From UBA5109 sp038148755 (GTDB lineage Bacteria; Pseudomonadota; Gammaproteobacteria; Pseudomonadales; Pseudohongiellaceae), in contig JAYQWA010000004.1 in assembly GCA_038148755.1 (NCBI GenBank), positions 1 through 64,000 of the forward strand: a DNA stretch of 64,000 nucleotides. The letters are read 5' to 3'. The notes below the pieces were generated by a model. It did no database searches and was not told the DNA's origin. It saw only the letters and a list, made by a program, of their open reading frames with translations. Positions 1 to 9,488 of this stretch are shown piece after piece. A program made the position numbers and the translations under genes. Position 1 is the first letter of the stretch. The number at the start of each line of letters is the position of its first letter.

Positions 1-450
<450 letters not shown>

Positions 451-691
451 AAGTACATGCATCAATCAAGACAAGTCCTGATGATGACTATTCTTTTATC
501 CTCTTTCTAAAAGAAAGGAGGATCAGACTCAATAAATAAAACTACTGTTGAGAAGTCATCTATTTTATGAAAACCACAAGTGGAAACCACAAAATAGAGC
601 TTCATGAATCAACGCAGTTGTTTACCTATTGGTCTACGTTTTTTATACGCAAACACGTCAGGCAAACACCCACATCTATTACTTGATCGAC

Positions 692-790
692 TTGTTAAAG
701 AGCTTCCCCTAAACGAGGAACGCGCATTATACAGATACAGCTAGAACTAGCAAGGGGTTAAGATAAAATAAAGATGTTTTTTTTAGGCTA
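692..790 (-). promoter_or_regulatory. rRNA operon promoter with UP-like tract and boxA antiterminator
   Basis: Reading the minus strand towards 16S: an A/T-rich stretch (about 758-790, UP-element-like), a -35 TTGCTA (748-753), a 16-bp spacer, a -10 TATAAT (726-731) and a GC-rich discriminator (GCGCG), typical of growth-rate and stringently controlled rRNA promoters. Downstream, 692-703 reads GCTCTTTAACAA on the minus strand, matching the boxA antitermination element of rrn leaders. The leader from 451 to 690 also contains a hairpin at 498-523. No gene is visible between 451 and 834. Confidence 0.85.
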
Positions 791-834
791 TTTTTGGGCC
801 TGATTTTGAGTCAAATTTTGATCCCGAAAAAGGC

Positions 835-1458
835 TTATTTTCGTAGGGTGAATTGGCGCACGGCCAGGCTGTAATTGTGCAGTATTCTATACAGCAGAAG
901 AATGAAAACCAGAAATCCATAGAGCAGCGCATCAAAATAGCTGGAACGGACTATCCACAACACATGCAGTACCGCCAGAATATTAATAAGGTAAACCGCC
1001 CGATGCAGGCGCTTCCAGTTCCTTTTTAACTTACGCTGTGCCCAAAGTGTTGAAGTGAGTCCAAGAGGCAGCATTAATAAAAAGGCCAGGAAACCGACGG
1101 TGATATAAGGTCGCTCCACTAGCTCCTTGCCTATATCTCCCCACTGCCATTGCAGCAGAAACATCAAAAACACCAGAAAATGCAGACTGACATAAAACAG
1201 CGCAAACAAACCAATCATGCGCCGGAAATTCCAGAGTTTTGGCGCCTTGAATAAATAACGCAGTGGTGTAATTGCCAGGGAAGCTATCAGAATGCGGATC
1301 GACCACTCTCCTGTTGCCATTGCCAGTGCCTGCGCCGGATCGGGACCCAGCAAATTCTCCCCGCCCGTCAATGCCAGATACACAGCATAAAAATAATAAA
1401 GGGCCGGCGATAGAAATAATAAAAATACAATTGGTTTTATAACAAAACTAAATTTCAC
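835..1458 (-). CDS. msrQ: MsrQ, haem-binding membrane subunit of the periplasmic methionine sulfoxide reductase
   Basis: MsrQ passes electrons from the respiratory chain to the periplasmic molybdoenzyme MsrP, which repairs oxidised methionine in envelope proteins. The 207-residue product is a ferric-reductase-like membrane protein with about six hydrophobic segments. Candidate haem-ligand histidines are His93 (YVSLHF), His152 (KRLHRAVYL) and His165 (VLHVLW); the WNFRRMIGL loop is also family-typical. It is the last gene of a minus-strand group behind two msrP copies, separated from them by 163 bp that contain a foldable repeat. Length is normal for the family. Confidence 0.93.
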   Translation of the reverse strand: MKFSFVIKPIVFLLFLSPALYYFYAVYLALTGGENLLGPDPAQALAMATGEWSIRILIASLAITPLRYLFKAPKLWNFRRMIGLFALFYVSLHFLVFLMFLLQWQWGDIGKELVERPYITVGFLAFLLMLPLGLTSTLWAQRKLKRNWKRLHRAVYLINILAVLHVLWIVRSSYFDALLYGFLVFILLLYRILHNYSLAVRQFTLRK

Positions 1459-1513
1459 TTAAAACGCCACTTGATGAAATGTCATAAAAGGTCAAGCAAG
1501 GAGATATTTTGTT

Positions 1514-1600
1514 TCCAAGCAAGGCAAAAATGCGCGCAGGGAAGGAGTTTATGCCTATTGATAAATGACTGACTGAGCACATTTTTAACGAAGCCTGGAG
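1514..1600. repeat. Foldable intergenic repeat, copy A
   Basis: About 87 bp between msrP and msrQ, similar to the unit at 15720-15821. Shared blocks are CGCAGGGA, a short inner inverted repeat around 1548-1566, GACTGAGYAC and TTTTTAACGAAG. The left arm (CCAAGC..AAAAATGCGC) pairs imperfectly with the right arm, so the whole unit can fold into one long hairpin. It looks like a dispersed palindromic element; mobility or function cannot be judged from this window. Confidence 0.6.
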
Positions 1601-1621
1601 ATAAAAGAGCCCTTGCTCTGA

Positions 1622-2665
1622 TTAAAAATATTGTCTCAGGTCCATACCTGAATAAAGATATGCTACCTCATCTGCGTAGCCATTAAACATTTGCGTGGGA
1701 ACTCGTCTATCAAAAAGCCCTGCTGGCAATCGACGTTCCATAGCCTGACTCCATCTTGGATGGCTAACTTCAGGATTCACATTAGAGTAAAAACCATATT
1801 CATTTGAAGCGTAATCATTCCAGGCAGTATTGGGCATATCCCGCCTGAAGTTGATTCTTACAATGGATTTAATGCTTTTGAATCCATACTTCCAGGGAAC
1901 AACCAATCTTAAGGGAGCTCCGTTTTGGGCTGGCAATATATCGTCATACATGCCGACGGCAAGAACAGTTAAAGGATGCATTGCTTCATCCATCCGCAAG
2001 CCTTCTCTATAAGGCCAGTTTAATGCAGATGTTCTGGTCGCCTGCCCGGGCATTTGCTCAGGGTCATATAAAGTCTCAAATTCAATAAAGCGAGCATTGC
2101 TGTTTGGCTCAAAACGATTAACCAGATCAGCCAGAGGAAAGCCTATCCAGGGAACAACCATTGAAAAGGCTTCAACACACCGTAAGCGGTAGATCCTTTC
2201 TTCCAGGGTATGCGGCTGCAGAATATCTTCCAGATTATAGTTTCCTGGTTTATTTACTTCTCCGGCTATTTCAACTGACCACGGGTCTATTTTGAACTCA
2301 TCAGCCCTGCTGGCAGGGTCACCCTTGCCTGTGCCGAATTCAAAAAAGTTATTGTAATTTGTTGCATCTTCAAAAGGCGTCAGGCTCTCTGTAGTAGTAT
2401 ACGGTCCACTATCTGGTGCAGCAGTTCTATTGCTGACTTTATCGACCAACCATGCTGGCTTGGAAGCCAAGTTAATATCATCGGGCGCTCTGCCACGTAA
2501 ACCGTCTGTTTGAGCAAGCAAGGTCGGCGATACCAGGCCTGCACTAATTGCGCCAGCACCCAAAGCAACATTCGCAGAATTTTTCAGAAATTCACGGCGT
2601 TGCCGGTAAACGGATTCCGGTGTAATTTCAGACGATGGAATATTTCTTTTGGTTTTAATCAGCAC
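1622..2665 (-). CDS. msrP: MsrP, molybdopterin catalytic subunit of methionine sulfoxide reductase (copy 1)
   Basis: A periplasmic sulfite-oxidase-fold enzyme that reduces protein-bound methionine sulfoxide with electrons from MsrQ. The 347-residue product has a twin-arginine leader (Arg23-Arg24 in RREFLK) before a hydrophobic stretch, fitting Tat export with cofactor loaded. The molybdenum-ligand cysteine is Cys163 (IYRLRCVEAFS), followed by the VPWIGFPL segment. It follows a close paralogue by 27 bp, so the two are tandem duplicates in one transcription unit, with msrQ downstream. Confidence 0.93.
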   Translation of the reverse strand: MLIKTKRNIPSSEITPESVYRQRREFLKNSANVALGAGAISAGLVSPTLLAQTDGLRGRAPDDINLASKPAWLVDKVSNRTAAPDSGPYTTTESLTPFEDATNYNNFFEFGTGKGDPASRADEFKIDPWSVEIAGEVNKPGNYNLEDILQPHTLEERIYRLRCVEAFSMVVPWIGFPLADLVNRFEPNSNARFIEFETLYDPEQMPGQATRTSALNWPYREGLRMDEAMHPLTVLAVGMYDDILPAQNGAPLRLVVPWKYGFKSIKSIVRINFRRDMPNTAWNDYASNEYGFYSNVNPEVSHPRWSQAMERRLPAGLFDRRVPTQMFNGYADEVAYLYSGMDLRQYF

Positions 2666-2692
2666 CTTAAAACTCCTGAACTTGCTTAATTT

Positions 2693-3730
2693 TTAATGGT
2701 TAACTCTTAAATCCATGCCCGCATATAAGTGCGCCACTTCTTCGGCATAACCATTAAACATTTGTGTTTCGATTCTGCGATCGAACAACCCTGAAGGCAG
2801 GCGCCTCTCAGTTGCCTGACTCCAGCGTGGATGGCTCACTTCGGGATTAACATTGATGTAAAACCCATATTCCCTTGGGTTAATATCGTTCCAACTCGTA
2901 TGCGGCATCTCACGGGTGAAATTCATGCGAACAATAGACTTGATACCTTTAATGCCATATTTCCATGGCACGATTAAACGTAAAGGCGCGCCATTCTGCG
3001 CAGGTAAAACATCGTTATAAACCCCCACTCCAATCAAGGTTAATGGGTGCATCGCTTCATCCAGTCGTAAACCTTCCTGGTAAGGCCAGTCTATGGTTGA
3101 AAAGCGTGAGTTCTGTTCAGGAAAACGTTCACCATCCACAAGAGTTTGAAACTCAATAAAACGCGCATTACCTGTTGGCTCAAAACGACTGATCAAATCA
3201 CCCAAAGGGAACCCTATCCAGGGAATAACCATTGACCAGGCTTCTACACAGCGATGCCTGTATATTCGCTCTTCAAAAGTATGAGGCCTAAGAATATCTT
3301 CAAGCGTGTAAATACCTGGCTTATTAACCTCTCCTGTAATCTCTACAGTCCAGGGTTCAATTTCAAAATTCCTGGCATAACGGGACGGGTCATCTTTTGC
3401 CGTGCCATACTCATAAAAGTTATTAAAAGTGGTAACGTCCTGGTATGGTGTTAGCATTTCATCAGTTGTGTAAGGACCTGTACTTGGGGCTGGTGTCGCC
3501 ATCGCCATCTTCTCAGACAACCAAGCTGGTTTGCTGGCAAGATTTAATTGTTCAGCACTACGGGGAGCTCCGCTCTGAGCAGCTGCTGCTGGAGATAAAA
3601 GACCACTACTCGCAGCACCAAGACCCACTGCAATATTCGCACTTGTTTTCAAGAATTCCCGACGATTTCGGTAACTCGATTCAGAAGTAATTTCTGACGA
3701 TGGAATTTCTTTCTTTGTTTTAATAATCAT
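2693..3730 (-). CDS. msrP: MsrP, molybdopterin catalytic subunit of methionine sulfoxide reductase (copy 2)
   Basis: The second, upstream MsrP copy (345 residues), very similar to the copy at 1622-2665 through leader, active site and C-terminus. The Tat motif is RREFLK at Arg23-Arg24 and the molybdenum ligand is Cys161 (IYRHRCVEAWS). Both copies keep the residues needed for activity, so neither looks decayed. Differences cluster after the Tat leader and between about residues 185 and 205, which could alter substrate range or expression. The 128 bp upstream must hold its promoter unless pssA is co-transcribed. Confidence 0.92.
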   Translation of the reverse strand: MIIKTKKEIPSSEITSESSYRNRREFLKTSANIAVGLGAASSGLLSPAAAAQSGAPRSAEQLNLASKPAWLSEKMAMATPAPSTGPYTTDEMLTPYQDVTTFNNFYEYGTAKDDPSRYARNFEIEPWTVEITGEVNKPGIYTLEDILRPHTFEERIYRHRCVEAWSMVIPWIGFPLGDLISRFEPTGNARFIEFQTLVDGERFPEQNSRFSTIDWPYQEGLRLDEAMHPLTLIGVGVYNDVLPAQNGAPLRLIVPWKYGIKGIKSIVRMNFTREMPHTSWNDINPREYGFYINVNPEVSHPRWSQATERRLPSGLFDRRIETQMFNGYAEEVAHLYAGMDLRVNH

Positions 3731-3858
3731 AGTTAGTTACCAGTGCTCTAGTTTTCTATTAATTCACGAAATATATACATGGATATCTTAAATATGGCTT
3801 TCTGATTGTTTAGACGCTGAAAATGGCAAAAAATTACAACTTTTTAAAATAAATTAAG

Positions 3859-4716
3859 CTAGCCTTGATTGGGTAGTTCCTCTTCGGCATCCGCTTTAGC
3901 TTTATTCTTGTGATAATTATAAAAGGTTAACACGGGGCCAGACAGGGCATAAAGAATTGCTATAACAAACAAGACCACGGGAGGGTCCCAGGATACAATG
4001 ACAAATAACAGAATCACCATCAGAATGACAAAGAAAGGTACCCGGCTTTTAAAGTCCATATCTTTGAAGCTGAAATAGCGGACATTAAGCACCATCAATA
4101 ATCCGGCACACATTGTTAATACAGCTGCCAATACCGCAATAGACAATACAACTTCAACATCATACTCATCGCAGACCCACACCATAAATACAACCACACC
4201 CGCTGCTGCAGGACTCGCCAGACCAACAAAAAACCGTTTATTGACAGTTCCTAGCTGCACATTAAAACGTGCCAGCCTCAATGCTGCACAAGCCACATAG
4301 AAGAAAGCAGCCGTCCAGCCAAGCGTGCCTAAATCGGACAGGGCCCAGCTGAAACAAATTAATGCCGGTGCAACACCAAAGGCTAATAAATCAGATAAAG
4401 AGTCGTATTCTGCGCCAAATGCACTCTGTGTATTCGTCAACCGGGCAAGACGGCCATCCAGCCCATCCAGAAACATTGCAGCCAGGATTGCCATACAGGC
4501 ATTATGGAACTCATTATTCATGCCCGAAATAACAGCAAAAAAACCTGCAAACAGGGCCCCGGTAGTTAGCAGGTTGGGTAAAAGAAAGATGCCTTTACGC
4601 CGAACTTTGCGTCCGCCCTCACTTACCTCTTCTTCATGGTCATCAATCAATAAAAGTGATTCGAATTCCTGACCGCTTACGGGTTCAGCTTTTTCATGTT
4701 TATTTTCAGTAGTCAT
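3859..4716 (-). CDS. pssA: CDP-diacylglycerol--serine O-phosphatidyltransferase
   Basis: Makes phosphatidylserine from CDP-diacylglycerol and serine at the inner membrane, the first step to phosphatidylethanolamine. The 285-residue protein has the CDP-alcohol phosphotransferase signature D-G-x2-A-R-x8-G-x3-D-x3-D at residues 87-109, and several membrane segments from about residue 44 to 265. The polar N-terminal 40 residues and charged C-terminal tail are cytoplasmic in related proteins. It is divergent from ilvC; pssA lies near ilvC in several gammaproteobacteria. Confidence 0.93.
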   Translation of the reverse strand: MTTENKHEKAEPVSGQEFESLLLIDDHEEEVSEGGRKVRRKGIFLLPNLLTTGALFAGFFAVISGMNNEFHNACMAILAAMFLDGLDGRLARLTNTQSAFGAEYDSLSDLLAFGVAPALICFSWALSDLGTLGWTAAFFYVACAALRLARFNVQLGTVNKRFFVGLASPAAAGVVVFMVWVCDEYDVEVVLSIAVLAAVLTMCAGLLMVLNVRYFSFKDMDFKSRVPFFVILMVILLFVIVSWDPPVVLFVIAILYALSGPVLTFYNYHKNKAKADAEEELPNQG

Positions 4717-4770
4717 GGCCTTATTCTATGCTTCTGTAAGAGTTTTAGCAGCTTTTTTAAGCATTAGCAT

Positions 4771-4799
4771 TTTACCCCTGCCACTTTTTTCTTTATGAT
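4771..4799 (+). promoter_or_regulatory. Candidate sigma-70 promoter for ilvC
   Basis: -35 TTTACC (4771-4776), 17-bp spacer and -10 TATGAT (4794-4799) lie 50 bp before the ilvC start in the divergent pssA-ilvC gap. The -10 is good and the -35 moderate. Read by eye only. Confidence 0.45.
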
Positions 4800-4848
4800 T
4801 GCCCCCCTGAAATTTATCCCTCATCTAAAATCTAGTGGAAATTATTAA

Positions 4849-6321
4849 ATGAACTACTTCAATACCTTACCTCTACGCTTGCAACTTGAACAATTAGGAA
4901 AATGTCGCTTCATGGACAAATCTGAATTCAGTGACGGAGTTGAAAAACTGAAAGGTAAGAAAGTAGTCATTCTTGGCTGTGGTGCTCAGGGTCTAAACCA
5001 GGGCTTAAATATGCGCGACAGCGGACTGGATATTTCGTTTGCCCTGCGTAAAGCAGCTATTGAGGAAAAACGCCAGTCCTGGCTCAATGCCACAGAAAAC
5101 GCATTTAATGTCGGAACCTTTGAAGAGTTGGTTCCAGATGCTGACCTGGTGTTAAACCTGACACCCGACAAACAGCACACCTCAGTCGTTAATACGGTTA
5201 TGCCGCTGATGAAAAAAGGTTCCTGTCTGGCTTATTCACATGGTTTTAATATTGTCGAAGAAGGCATGCAAATTCGAGATGATATAACCGTCATCATGGT
5301 TGCTCCAAAATGCCCCGGGACCGAAGTACGTGAAGAATATAAACGCGGCTTTGGTGTTCCGACTTTAATAGCTGTACACACCGAAAATGATCCTAACGGT
5401 GACGGTCATGAAATTGCAAAAGCCTATGCCGCCGCAACTGGTGGACATCGCGCTGGCGTACTGGATTCCTCATTTATTGCGGAAGTTAAATCCGACCTGA
5501 TGGGCGAACAGACTATTCTGTGTGGCATGCTACAGACTGGTTCGATCCTTTGTTATGACCGCATGATAGAGTTAGGTATTGATGCGGCCTATGCATCAAA
5601 ACTGGTTCAGTATGGCTGGGAAACAGTCTCCGAAGGTCTGAAACAAGGTGGTATCACTAACATGATGGACCGTCTTTCAAACCCTGCCAAAATCAAAGCA
5701 TTTCATCTGAGTGAAGAGTTGAAAACTATTATGGCACCATTGTTTCAAAAACATATGGATGACATCATGGATGGCACCTTTTCCAGCACCATGATGGAAG
5801 ATTGGGCAAACGATGATGCTAACCTGTTAAAGTGGCGTGAAGAAACCGGCAAAACGGCTTTTGAAAATTCCACTACTGACGGCGCTCCGGAAATTTCAGA
5901 ACAGGCTTATTACGACAACTGTGTTCTTATGGTTGCCATGATCAAGGCCGGTGTTGAACTCTGTTTTGAAACACTGACTTCAGCAGGCGTTATTGCCGAA
6001 TCAGCCTATTACGAATCGCTGCATGAAACACCACTGATTGCTAATCTGATTGGACGTAAAAAGCTTTATGAAATGAATAAAGTTATTTCAGATACTGCTG
6101 AATACGGCTGCTACTTGTTTTCGCATGCCGCCGTTCCTCTATTAAAAGACTTCATGTCCAAAGTTAATACTGACGTTATTGGAGCAGGTCTGAATGCAAC
6201 TGACAACGGTGTAGATGATCACGAACTCATTGCAATTAATTCGGTCATTCGCAATCATCCTATTGAAGCGGTCGGCGCAAGACTCCGCTCACATATGACA
6301 GCAATGAAGAAAGTCGTGTAA
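4849..6321 (+). CDS. ilvC: Ketol-acid reductoisomerase, class II (long form)
   Basis: Converts acetolactate and acetohydroxybutyrate to the dihydroxy acids of valine, leucine and isoleucine synthesis, using NADPH and magnesium. The 490-residue product has the length and sequence of the E. coli class II enzyme, with a duplicated C-terminal knotted domain. The NADPH loop GCGAQG is at residues 43-48, and APKCPGTEVREEYKRG and the VKSDLMGEQTILCG metal-site helix are intact. Its substrate comes from the IlvI-IlvH acetolactate synthase encoded convergently at 7228-9488. A GGA element lies before the ATG. Confidence 0.97.
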   Translation: MNYFNTLPLRLQLEQLGKCRFMDKSEFSDGVEKLKGKKVVILGCGAQGLNQGLNMRDSGLDISFALRKAAIEEKRQSWLNATENAFNVGTFEELVPDADLVLNLTPDKQHTSVVNTVMPLMKKGSCLAYSHGFNIVEEGMQIRDDITVIMVAPKCPGTEVREEYKRGFGVPTLIAVHTENDPNGDGHEIAKAYAAATGGHRAGVLDSSFIAEVKSDLMGEQTILCGMLQTGSILCYDRMIELGIDAAYASKLVQYGWETVSEGLKQGGITNMMDRLSNPAKIKAFHLSEELKTIMAPLFQKHMDDIMDGTFSSTMMEDWANDDANLLKWREETGKTAFENSTTDGAPEISEQAYYDNCVLMVAMIKAGVELCFETLTSAGVIAESAYYESLHETPLIANLIGRKKLYEMNKVISDTAEYGCYLFSHAAVPLLKDFMSKVNTDVIGAGLNATDNGVDDHELIAINSVIRNHPIEAVGARLRSHMTAMKKVV

Positions 6322-6333
6322 ACCCTCAAAACT

Positions 6334-6372
6334 GTATTCAAGGTTTTCAGTCTTTCAGAAGACCTTGAATAC
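6334..6372 (+). other. Inverted repeat just after ilvC
   Basis: Perfect 11-bp arms GTATTCAAGGT (6334-6344) and ACCTTGAATAC (6362-6372), 12 bp after the ilvC stop. There is no T-run behind it, so it is more likely a 3'-end stabilising hairpin than a terminator on its own. Confidence 0.5.
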
Positions 6373-6424
6373 TGCCATTCATCACCGCTTACATTCCAAA
6401 CCAAAGCGTCCACTTTGCATATAC

Positions 6425-6469
6425 ATCTGAAGCCTTTATAGAATGGGCTTTCCAGATATCTGTTTTTTT
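6425..6469 (+). terminator. Rho-independent terminator downstream of ilvC
   Basis: Arms ATCTGAAGCC (6425-6434) and GGCTT-TC-CAGAT (6446-6457) form a 10-bp stem with a 2-nt bulge, followed within a few bases by seven Ts (6463-6469). It would separate ilvC from the TPR gene at 6527. Confidence 0.6.
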
Positions 6470-6526
6470 CCAAAAAAACTGCCTATACTCTCAGGGTAAA
6501 TGTTACAAACCTAAGGAGCTTGTACC

Positions 6527-7117
6527 ATGAAAAAACTTTCAAAATTTGCTTTTTTATTTGCTGCCTTGCCTTTTGTATCTTACGCGCAATGCGGCCTCGA
6601 GTGTGATCCCACCTCAAGTGGTATACTTTTTGGTGGCGGAAACTATGCCCGTGACTGCTATATGAACTCACAAGCAGTTGCTCAGAACCAGGAACTTGCT
6701 TCATTCAGCATGCTTGAGCCTTGCGACTTTGCAATTACTTTTGTTGAGCTGACCAAGGAGAATCTGGCTGCAACTCATACCAACCGGGGCGTTATCCGAA
6801 TGGCTTTGGGAAATTATGATGAAGCATTCTCAGATTTTAATATCGGGATGAACCTATTACCGGAAGCTGGCCAGATCCTGGTTAATCGTGGCAACGCTTT
6901 TTACCATACTGGTGATTATCGAATGGCAATAGAAGACTACACACAGTCACTGGAAATGGGGTTTACGGGTATTTCTGATGTTTATTTAAATCTGGGTAAA
7001 TCTTATGAACGCCTGGGTAATGTAAGCCAGGCTGAGCGAAGCTATCGACAGGCTTTGGAATTATCACCAAACCAGATGGAAGCTCAGGCACTGTTGCGGG
7101 GCTTGCTGTCTCAATAA
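6527..7117 (+). CDS. Exported tetratricopeptide-repeat protein
   Basis: 196 residues with a Sec signal peptide (residues 1-20, cleavage near SYA-QC), two cysteine-containing segments (CGLEC at about 22-26, and Cys47 and Cys66) and three TPR units from about residue 80 to 186 (THTNRGVIRMALGNYDEA, ILVNRGNAFYHTGDYRMA, VYLNLGKSYERLGNVSQA). TPRs bind protein partners; here they would do so in the periplasm. AAGGAG lies 9 bp before the ATG. A paralogue of the same plan sits at 20112-20750. Specific function unknown; it is framed by its own terminators. Confidence 0.85.
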   Translation: MKKLSKFAFLFAALPFVSYAQCGLECDPTSSGILFGGGNYARDCYMNSQAVAQNQELASFSMLEPCDFAITFVELTKENLAATHTNRGVIRMALGNYDEAFSDFNIGMNLLPEAGQILVNRGNAFYHTGDYRMAIEDYTQSLEMGFTGISDVYLNLGKSYERLGNVSQAERSYRQALELSPNQMEAQALLRGLLSQ

Positions 7118-7180
7118 ACTCCAATCAACGTTTCACCAGTTCAGACTACTGAGCTGATGAACTGGTAATTTAAAAAGATA

Positions 7181-7222
7181 AAAAGAATGGTCTGAATATC
7201 CAAACAGACCATTCTTTTTTTT
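7181..7222. terminator. Bidirectional terminator between TPR gene and ilvH
   Basis: Arms AAAAGAATGGTCTG (7181-7194) and CAGACCATTCTTTT (7205-7218) with A and T tracts on both sides, so it can stop the plus-strand TPR transcript and the minus-strand ilvIH transcript. A second hairpin with 9-bp arms ACCAGTTCA/TGAACTGGT lies at 7135-7166. Confidence 0.88.
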
Positions 7223-7227
7223 AGGTC

Positions 7228-7719
7228 TTAAAGATTTAACACCTTATCTGCCCGCGAGATACCTGATACTCCGGTACGGGCAACTTCAAGAATTGTGGTA
7301 TCGCCCAGTGCAGAAATAAATGCATCAAGCTTGTCGCTGGTTCCAGTAAGCTGCACAACATAAGAGCTTGGGGTTACATCCACTATTTCACCACGAAATA
7401 CTTCTGCAAGCCGCATCACTTCAGCTCGTTGCGCGCCAGTAACCTTGACTTTAATAAGCATCAGCTCACGTTCAAGATGGCTGCTTTCAGTTAGATCAAC
7501 CAGCTTCACAACATCAACTATCTTGTTGAGATGCTTGATGATTTGCTCAATTTTTCGATCATCTCCAATAGTCGTCACCGTCAGCCTGGATAAAGTCTCG
7601 TCATCAGTCGGCGCAACCGTTAAAGAATTAATATTGTAATTACGCTGAGAGAACAGCCCGACAACGCGGGATAAAGCCCCGGGCTCATTCTCCATTAACA
7701 TGGAAATAATTCGTCGCAT
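7228..7719 (-). CDS. ilvH: Acetolactate synthase small (regulatory) subunit
   Basis: The regulatory partner of IlvI, normally carrying valine feedback control. 163 residues, the family norm, with an N-terminal ACT domain (about 2-76; MRRIISMLMENEPGALSRVV and a QRNYNINSL segment) and the usual C-terminal domain. Its ATG overlaps the ilvI stop in a TGATG arrangement, so translation is coupled. Transcription probably starts at the promoter before the leader RNA at 9754 and ends at the hairpin at 7181-7222. Confidence 0.97.
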   Translation of the reverse strand: MRRIISMLMENEPGALSRVVGLFSQRNYNINSLTVAPTDDETLSRLTVTTIGDDRKIEQIIKHLNKIVDVVKLVDLTESSHLERELMLIKVKVTGAQRAEVMRLAEVFRGEIVDVTPSSYVVQLTGTSDKLDAFISALGDTTILEVARTGVSGISRADKVLNL

Positions 7720-9488
7720 CAGGTTCTCTCCGTTTTACTTAAAAACATTTCACTCATGGCGCCACCTTTAATGGCCATGGGATAAACATGCTCATTCTGA
7801 TCAACAGCTATATCAATGAATACCAGCTTGTCCTTCATGGCAAATGCTTCAGCCAGTTTTTCTTCCAGTTCGCTGAGTTTTTCTATTCGAACTCCTACAT
7901 GGCCATAAGCCTCGGAAAGTTTAATAAAGTCAGGCAGTGAATCTGCATAAGTACTCTGGGAATGGCGCCCCCCATACTGCATATCCTGCCATTGTTTGAC
8001 CATACCAAGCGCTTCATTATTCAAACTAACAATTTTGACAGGCAACTCGCACTGCTTACAGGTCGCCAGCTCCTGAATACACATCTGAATGCTTCCCTCA
8101 CCGGTAACGCAGGCTACCGTAGCCTCAGGGAATGCAAGTTTTACGCCCATTGCAGCAGGCAAACCAAACCCCATGGTGCCAAGCCCACCTGAGTTTATCC
8201 AGCGTCGTGGTTTATCAAAGTGGTAATGCTGTGCCGCAAACATCTGATGCTGACCAACATCCGAGCATATATAGGCATCACCTTGAGTCACTTTATACAG
8301 GGCCTGAATGGCTTGTTGCGGCTTGATAATTTCACCATCTGACTCTACCGCCAGGCACTTGCGTTCACGCCAGTGTTCTATATTTTCCCACCAGCGTTTA
8401 AGTGCATCTGCATCAATCTGGCTTGAAGAAGCTTTAATCTGCTCATTCATTTCTTTCAGAACAGCCTTGACCGGACCAACAATAGGCACATGGGCAGTCA
8501 CTGTTTTTGAGATTGATGCCGGATCAATATCTATATGCAAGATAGTCGCGTTCGGGCAGAACTTACTGACATCTGAGTTCGTTACTCGATCATCAAAGCG
8601 GGCACCAGCTGCGAGAATCACATCCGATTCGTGCATTGCCATATTGGCTTCATAGGTTCCATGCATACCCAGCATGCCAAGGAACTGCTTATCTGTGGCA
8701 GGATAGGCACCAAGCCCCATTAAAGTATTGGTAATGGGGTAACCCAGTGTTTGAGCTAACTTGGTTAATTCTTCCGAAGCATCACCCTGCACGACACCAC
8801 CACCGGCATAAATAATGGGTTTTTTAGCGTTGAGTAAAACTTCTACTGCTTTTTTAATCTGACCGGAATGTCCTTTTTGTGGCGGTACATAAGAACGCAT
8901 TTTGATCGTTTCGGGATATTCATAAGGAAACTTTTCACCGGGATCAGTAACATCTTTGGGAATATCTATCACAACAGGCCCTGGTCTGCCTGTAGTAGCA
9001 ATATAAAAAGCCTTTTTAACCGTGCTCGGTATATCCGCAGCATTCTGTACCAGAAAACTGTGCTTAACCACGGGCCGGGATACACCAACCATATCGGTTT
9101 CCTGAAAAGCATCGGAACCTATGGCATCACGAGTAACCTGCCCAGAAATAACAACCATTGGAATGGAGTCCATAAACGCTGTTGCTATTCCGGTAATAGC
9201 ATTGGTTGCTCCTGGTCCTGACGTGACCAGAACCACTCCTGGTTTTCCGGTTGCGCGGGCATAACCATCAGCCGCATGTGTTGCTGCCTGTTCATGTCTG
9301 ACCAAGACATGATCTACATGCTCCTGATTAAAAATTGCATCATAAATATGCAAGGCTGCCCCACCAGGGTAGCCGAATATCAAATCAACGCCTTCATCGT
9401 GCAGGGCGCGAATCAGCATATCTCCACCAGATAACATTTCCACGTTCTTGTCCACCTTAGTAGCCCTCTTTTCAATAACATCCCGCAT
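7719..9488 (-). CDS. ilvI: Acetolactate synthase large (catalytic) subunit
   Basis: Thiamine-diphosphate enzyme joining pyruvate with pyruvate or 2-oxobutyrate, the first common step of branched-chain amino acid synthesis. 589 residues and close to E. coli IlvI throughout: catalytic Glu in VLVRHEQAATH, FAD-binding middle domain, C-terminal TPP domain ending WLSKTERT-like. The TPP/Mg motif reads TGEGSIQM rather than GDGS; I recall this Glu form from pseudomonad IlvI. A GTG at 9455 with AAGAGGG upstream is an alternative start that would remove a 11-residue extension; the ATG at 9488 has no clear ribosome site. Confidence 0.96.
   Translation of the reverse strand: MRDVIEKRATKVDKNVEMLSGGDMLIRALHDEGVDLIFGYPGGAALHIYDAIFNQEHVDHVLVRHEQAATHAADGYARATGKPGVVLVTSGPGATNAITGIATAFMDSIPMVVISGQVTRDAIGSDAFQETDMVGVSRPVVKHSFLVQNAADIPSTVKKAFYIATTGRPGPVVIDIPKDVTDPGEKFPYEYPETIKMRSYVPPQKGHSGQIKKAVEVLLNAKKPIIYAGGGVVQGDASEELTKLAQTLGYPITNTLMGLGAYPATDKQFLGMLGMHGTYEANMAMHESDVILAAGARFDDRVTNSDVSKFCPNATILHIDIDPASISKTVTAHVPIVGPVKAVLKEMNEQIKASSSQIDADALKRWWENIEHWRERKCLAVESDGEIIKPQQAIQALYKVTQGDAYICSDVGQHQMFAAQHYHFDKPRRWINSGGLGTMGFGLPAAMGVKLAFPEATVACVTGEGSIQMCIQELATCKQCELPVKIVSLNNEALGMVKQWQDMQYGGRHSQSTYADSLPDFIKLSEAYGHVGVRIEKLSELEEKLAEAFAMKDKLVFIDIAVDQNEHVYPMAIKGGAMSEMFLSKTERT

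Noticed and set aside
7719..9488. Glu in place of Asp in the GDG thiamine-diphosphate motif of IlvI as a sign of inactivity
   Set aside because: The rest of the enzyme is well conserved and I recall the same TGEGSIQM form in pseudomonad acetolactate synthases.
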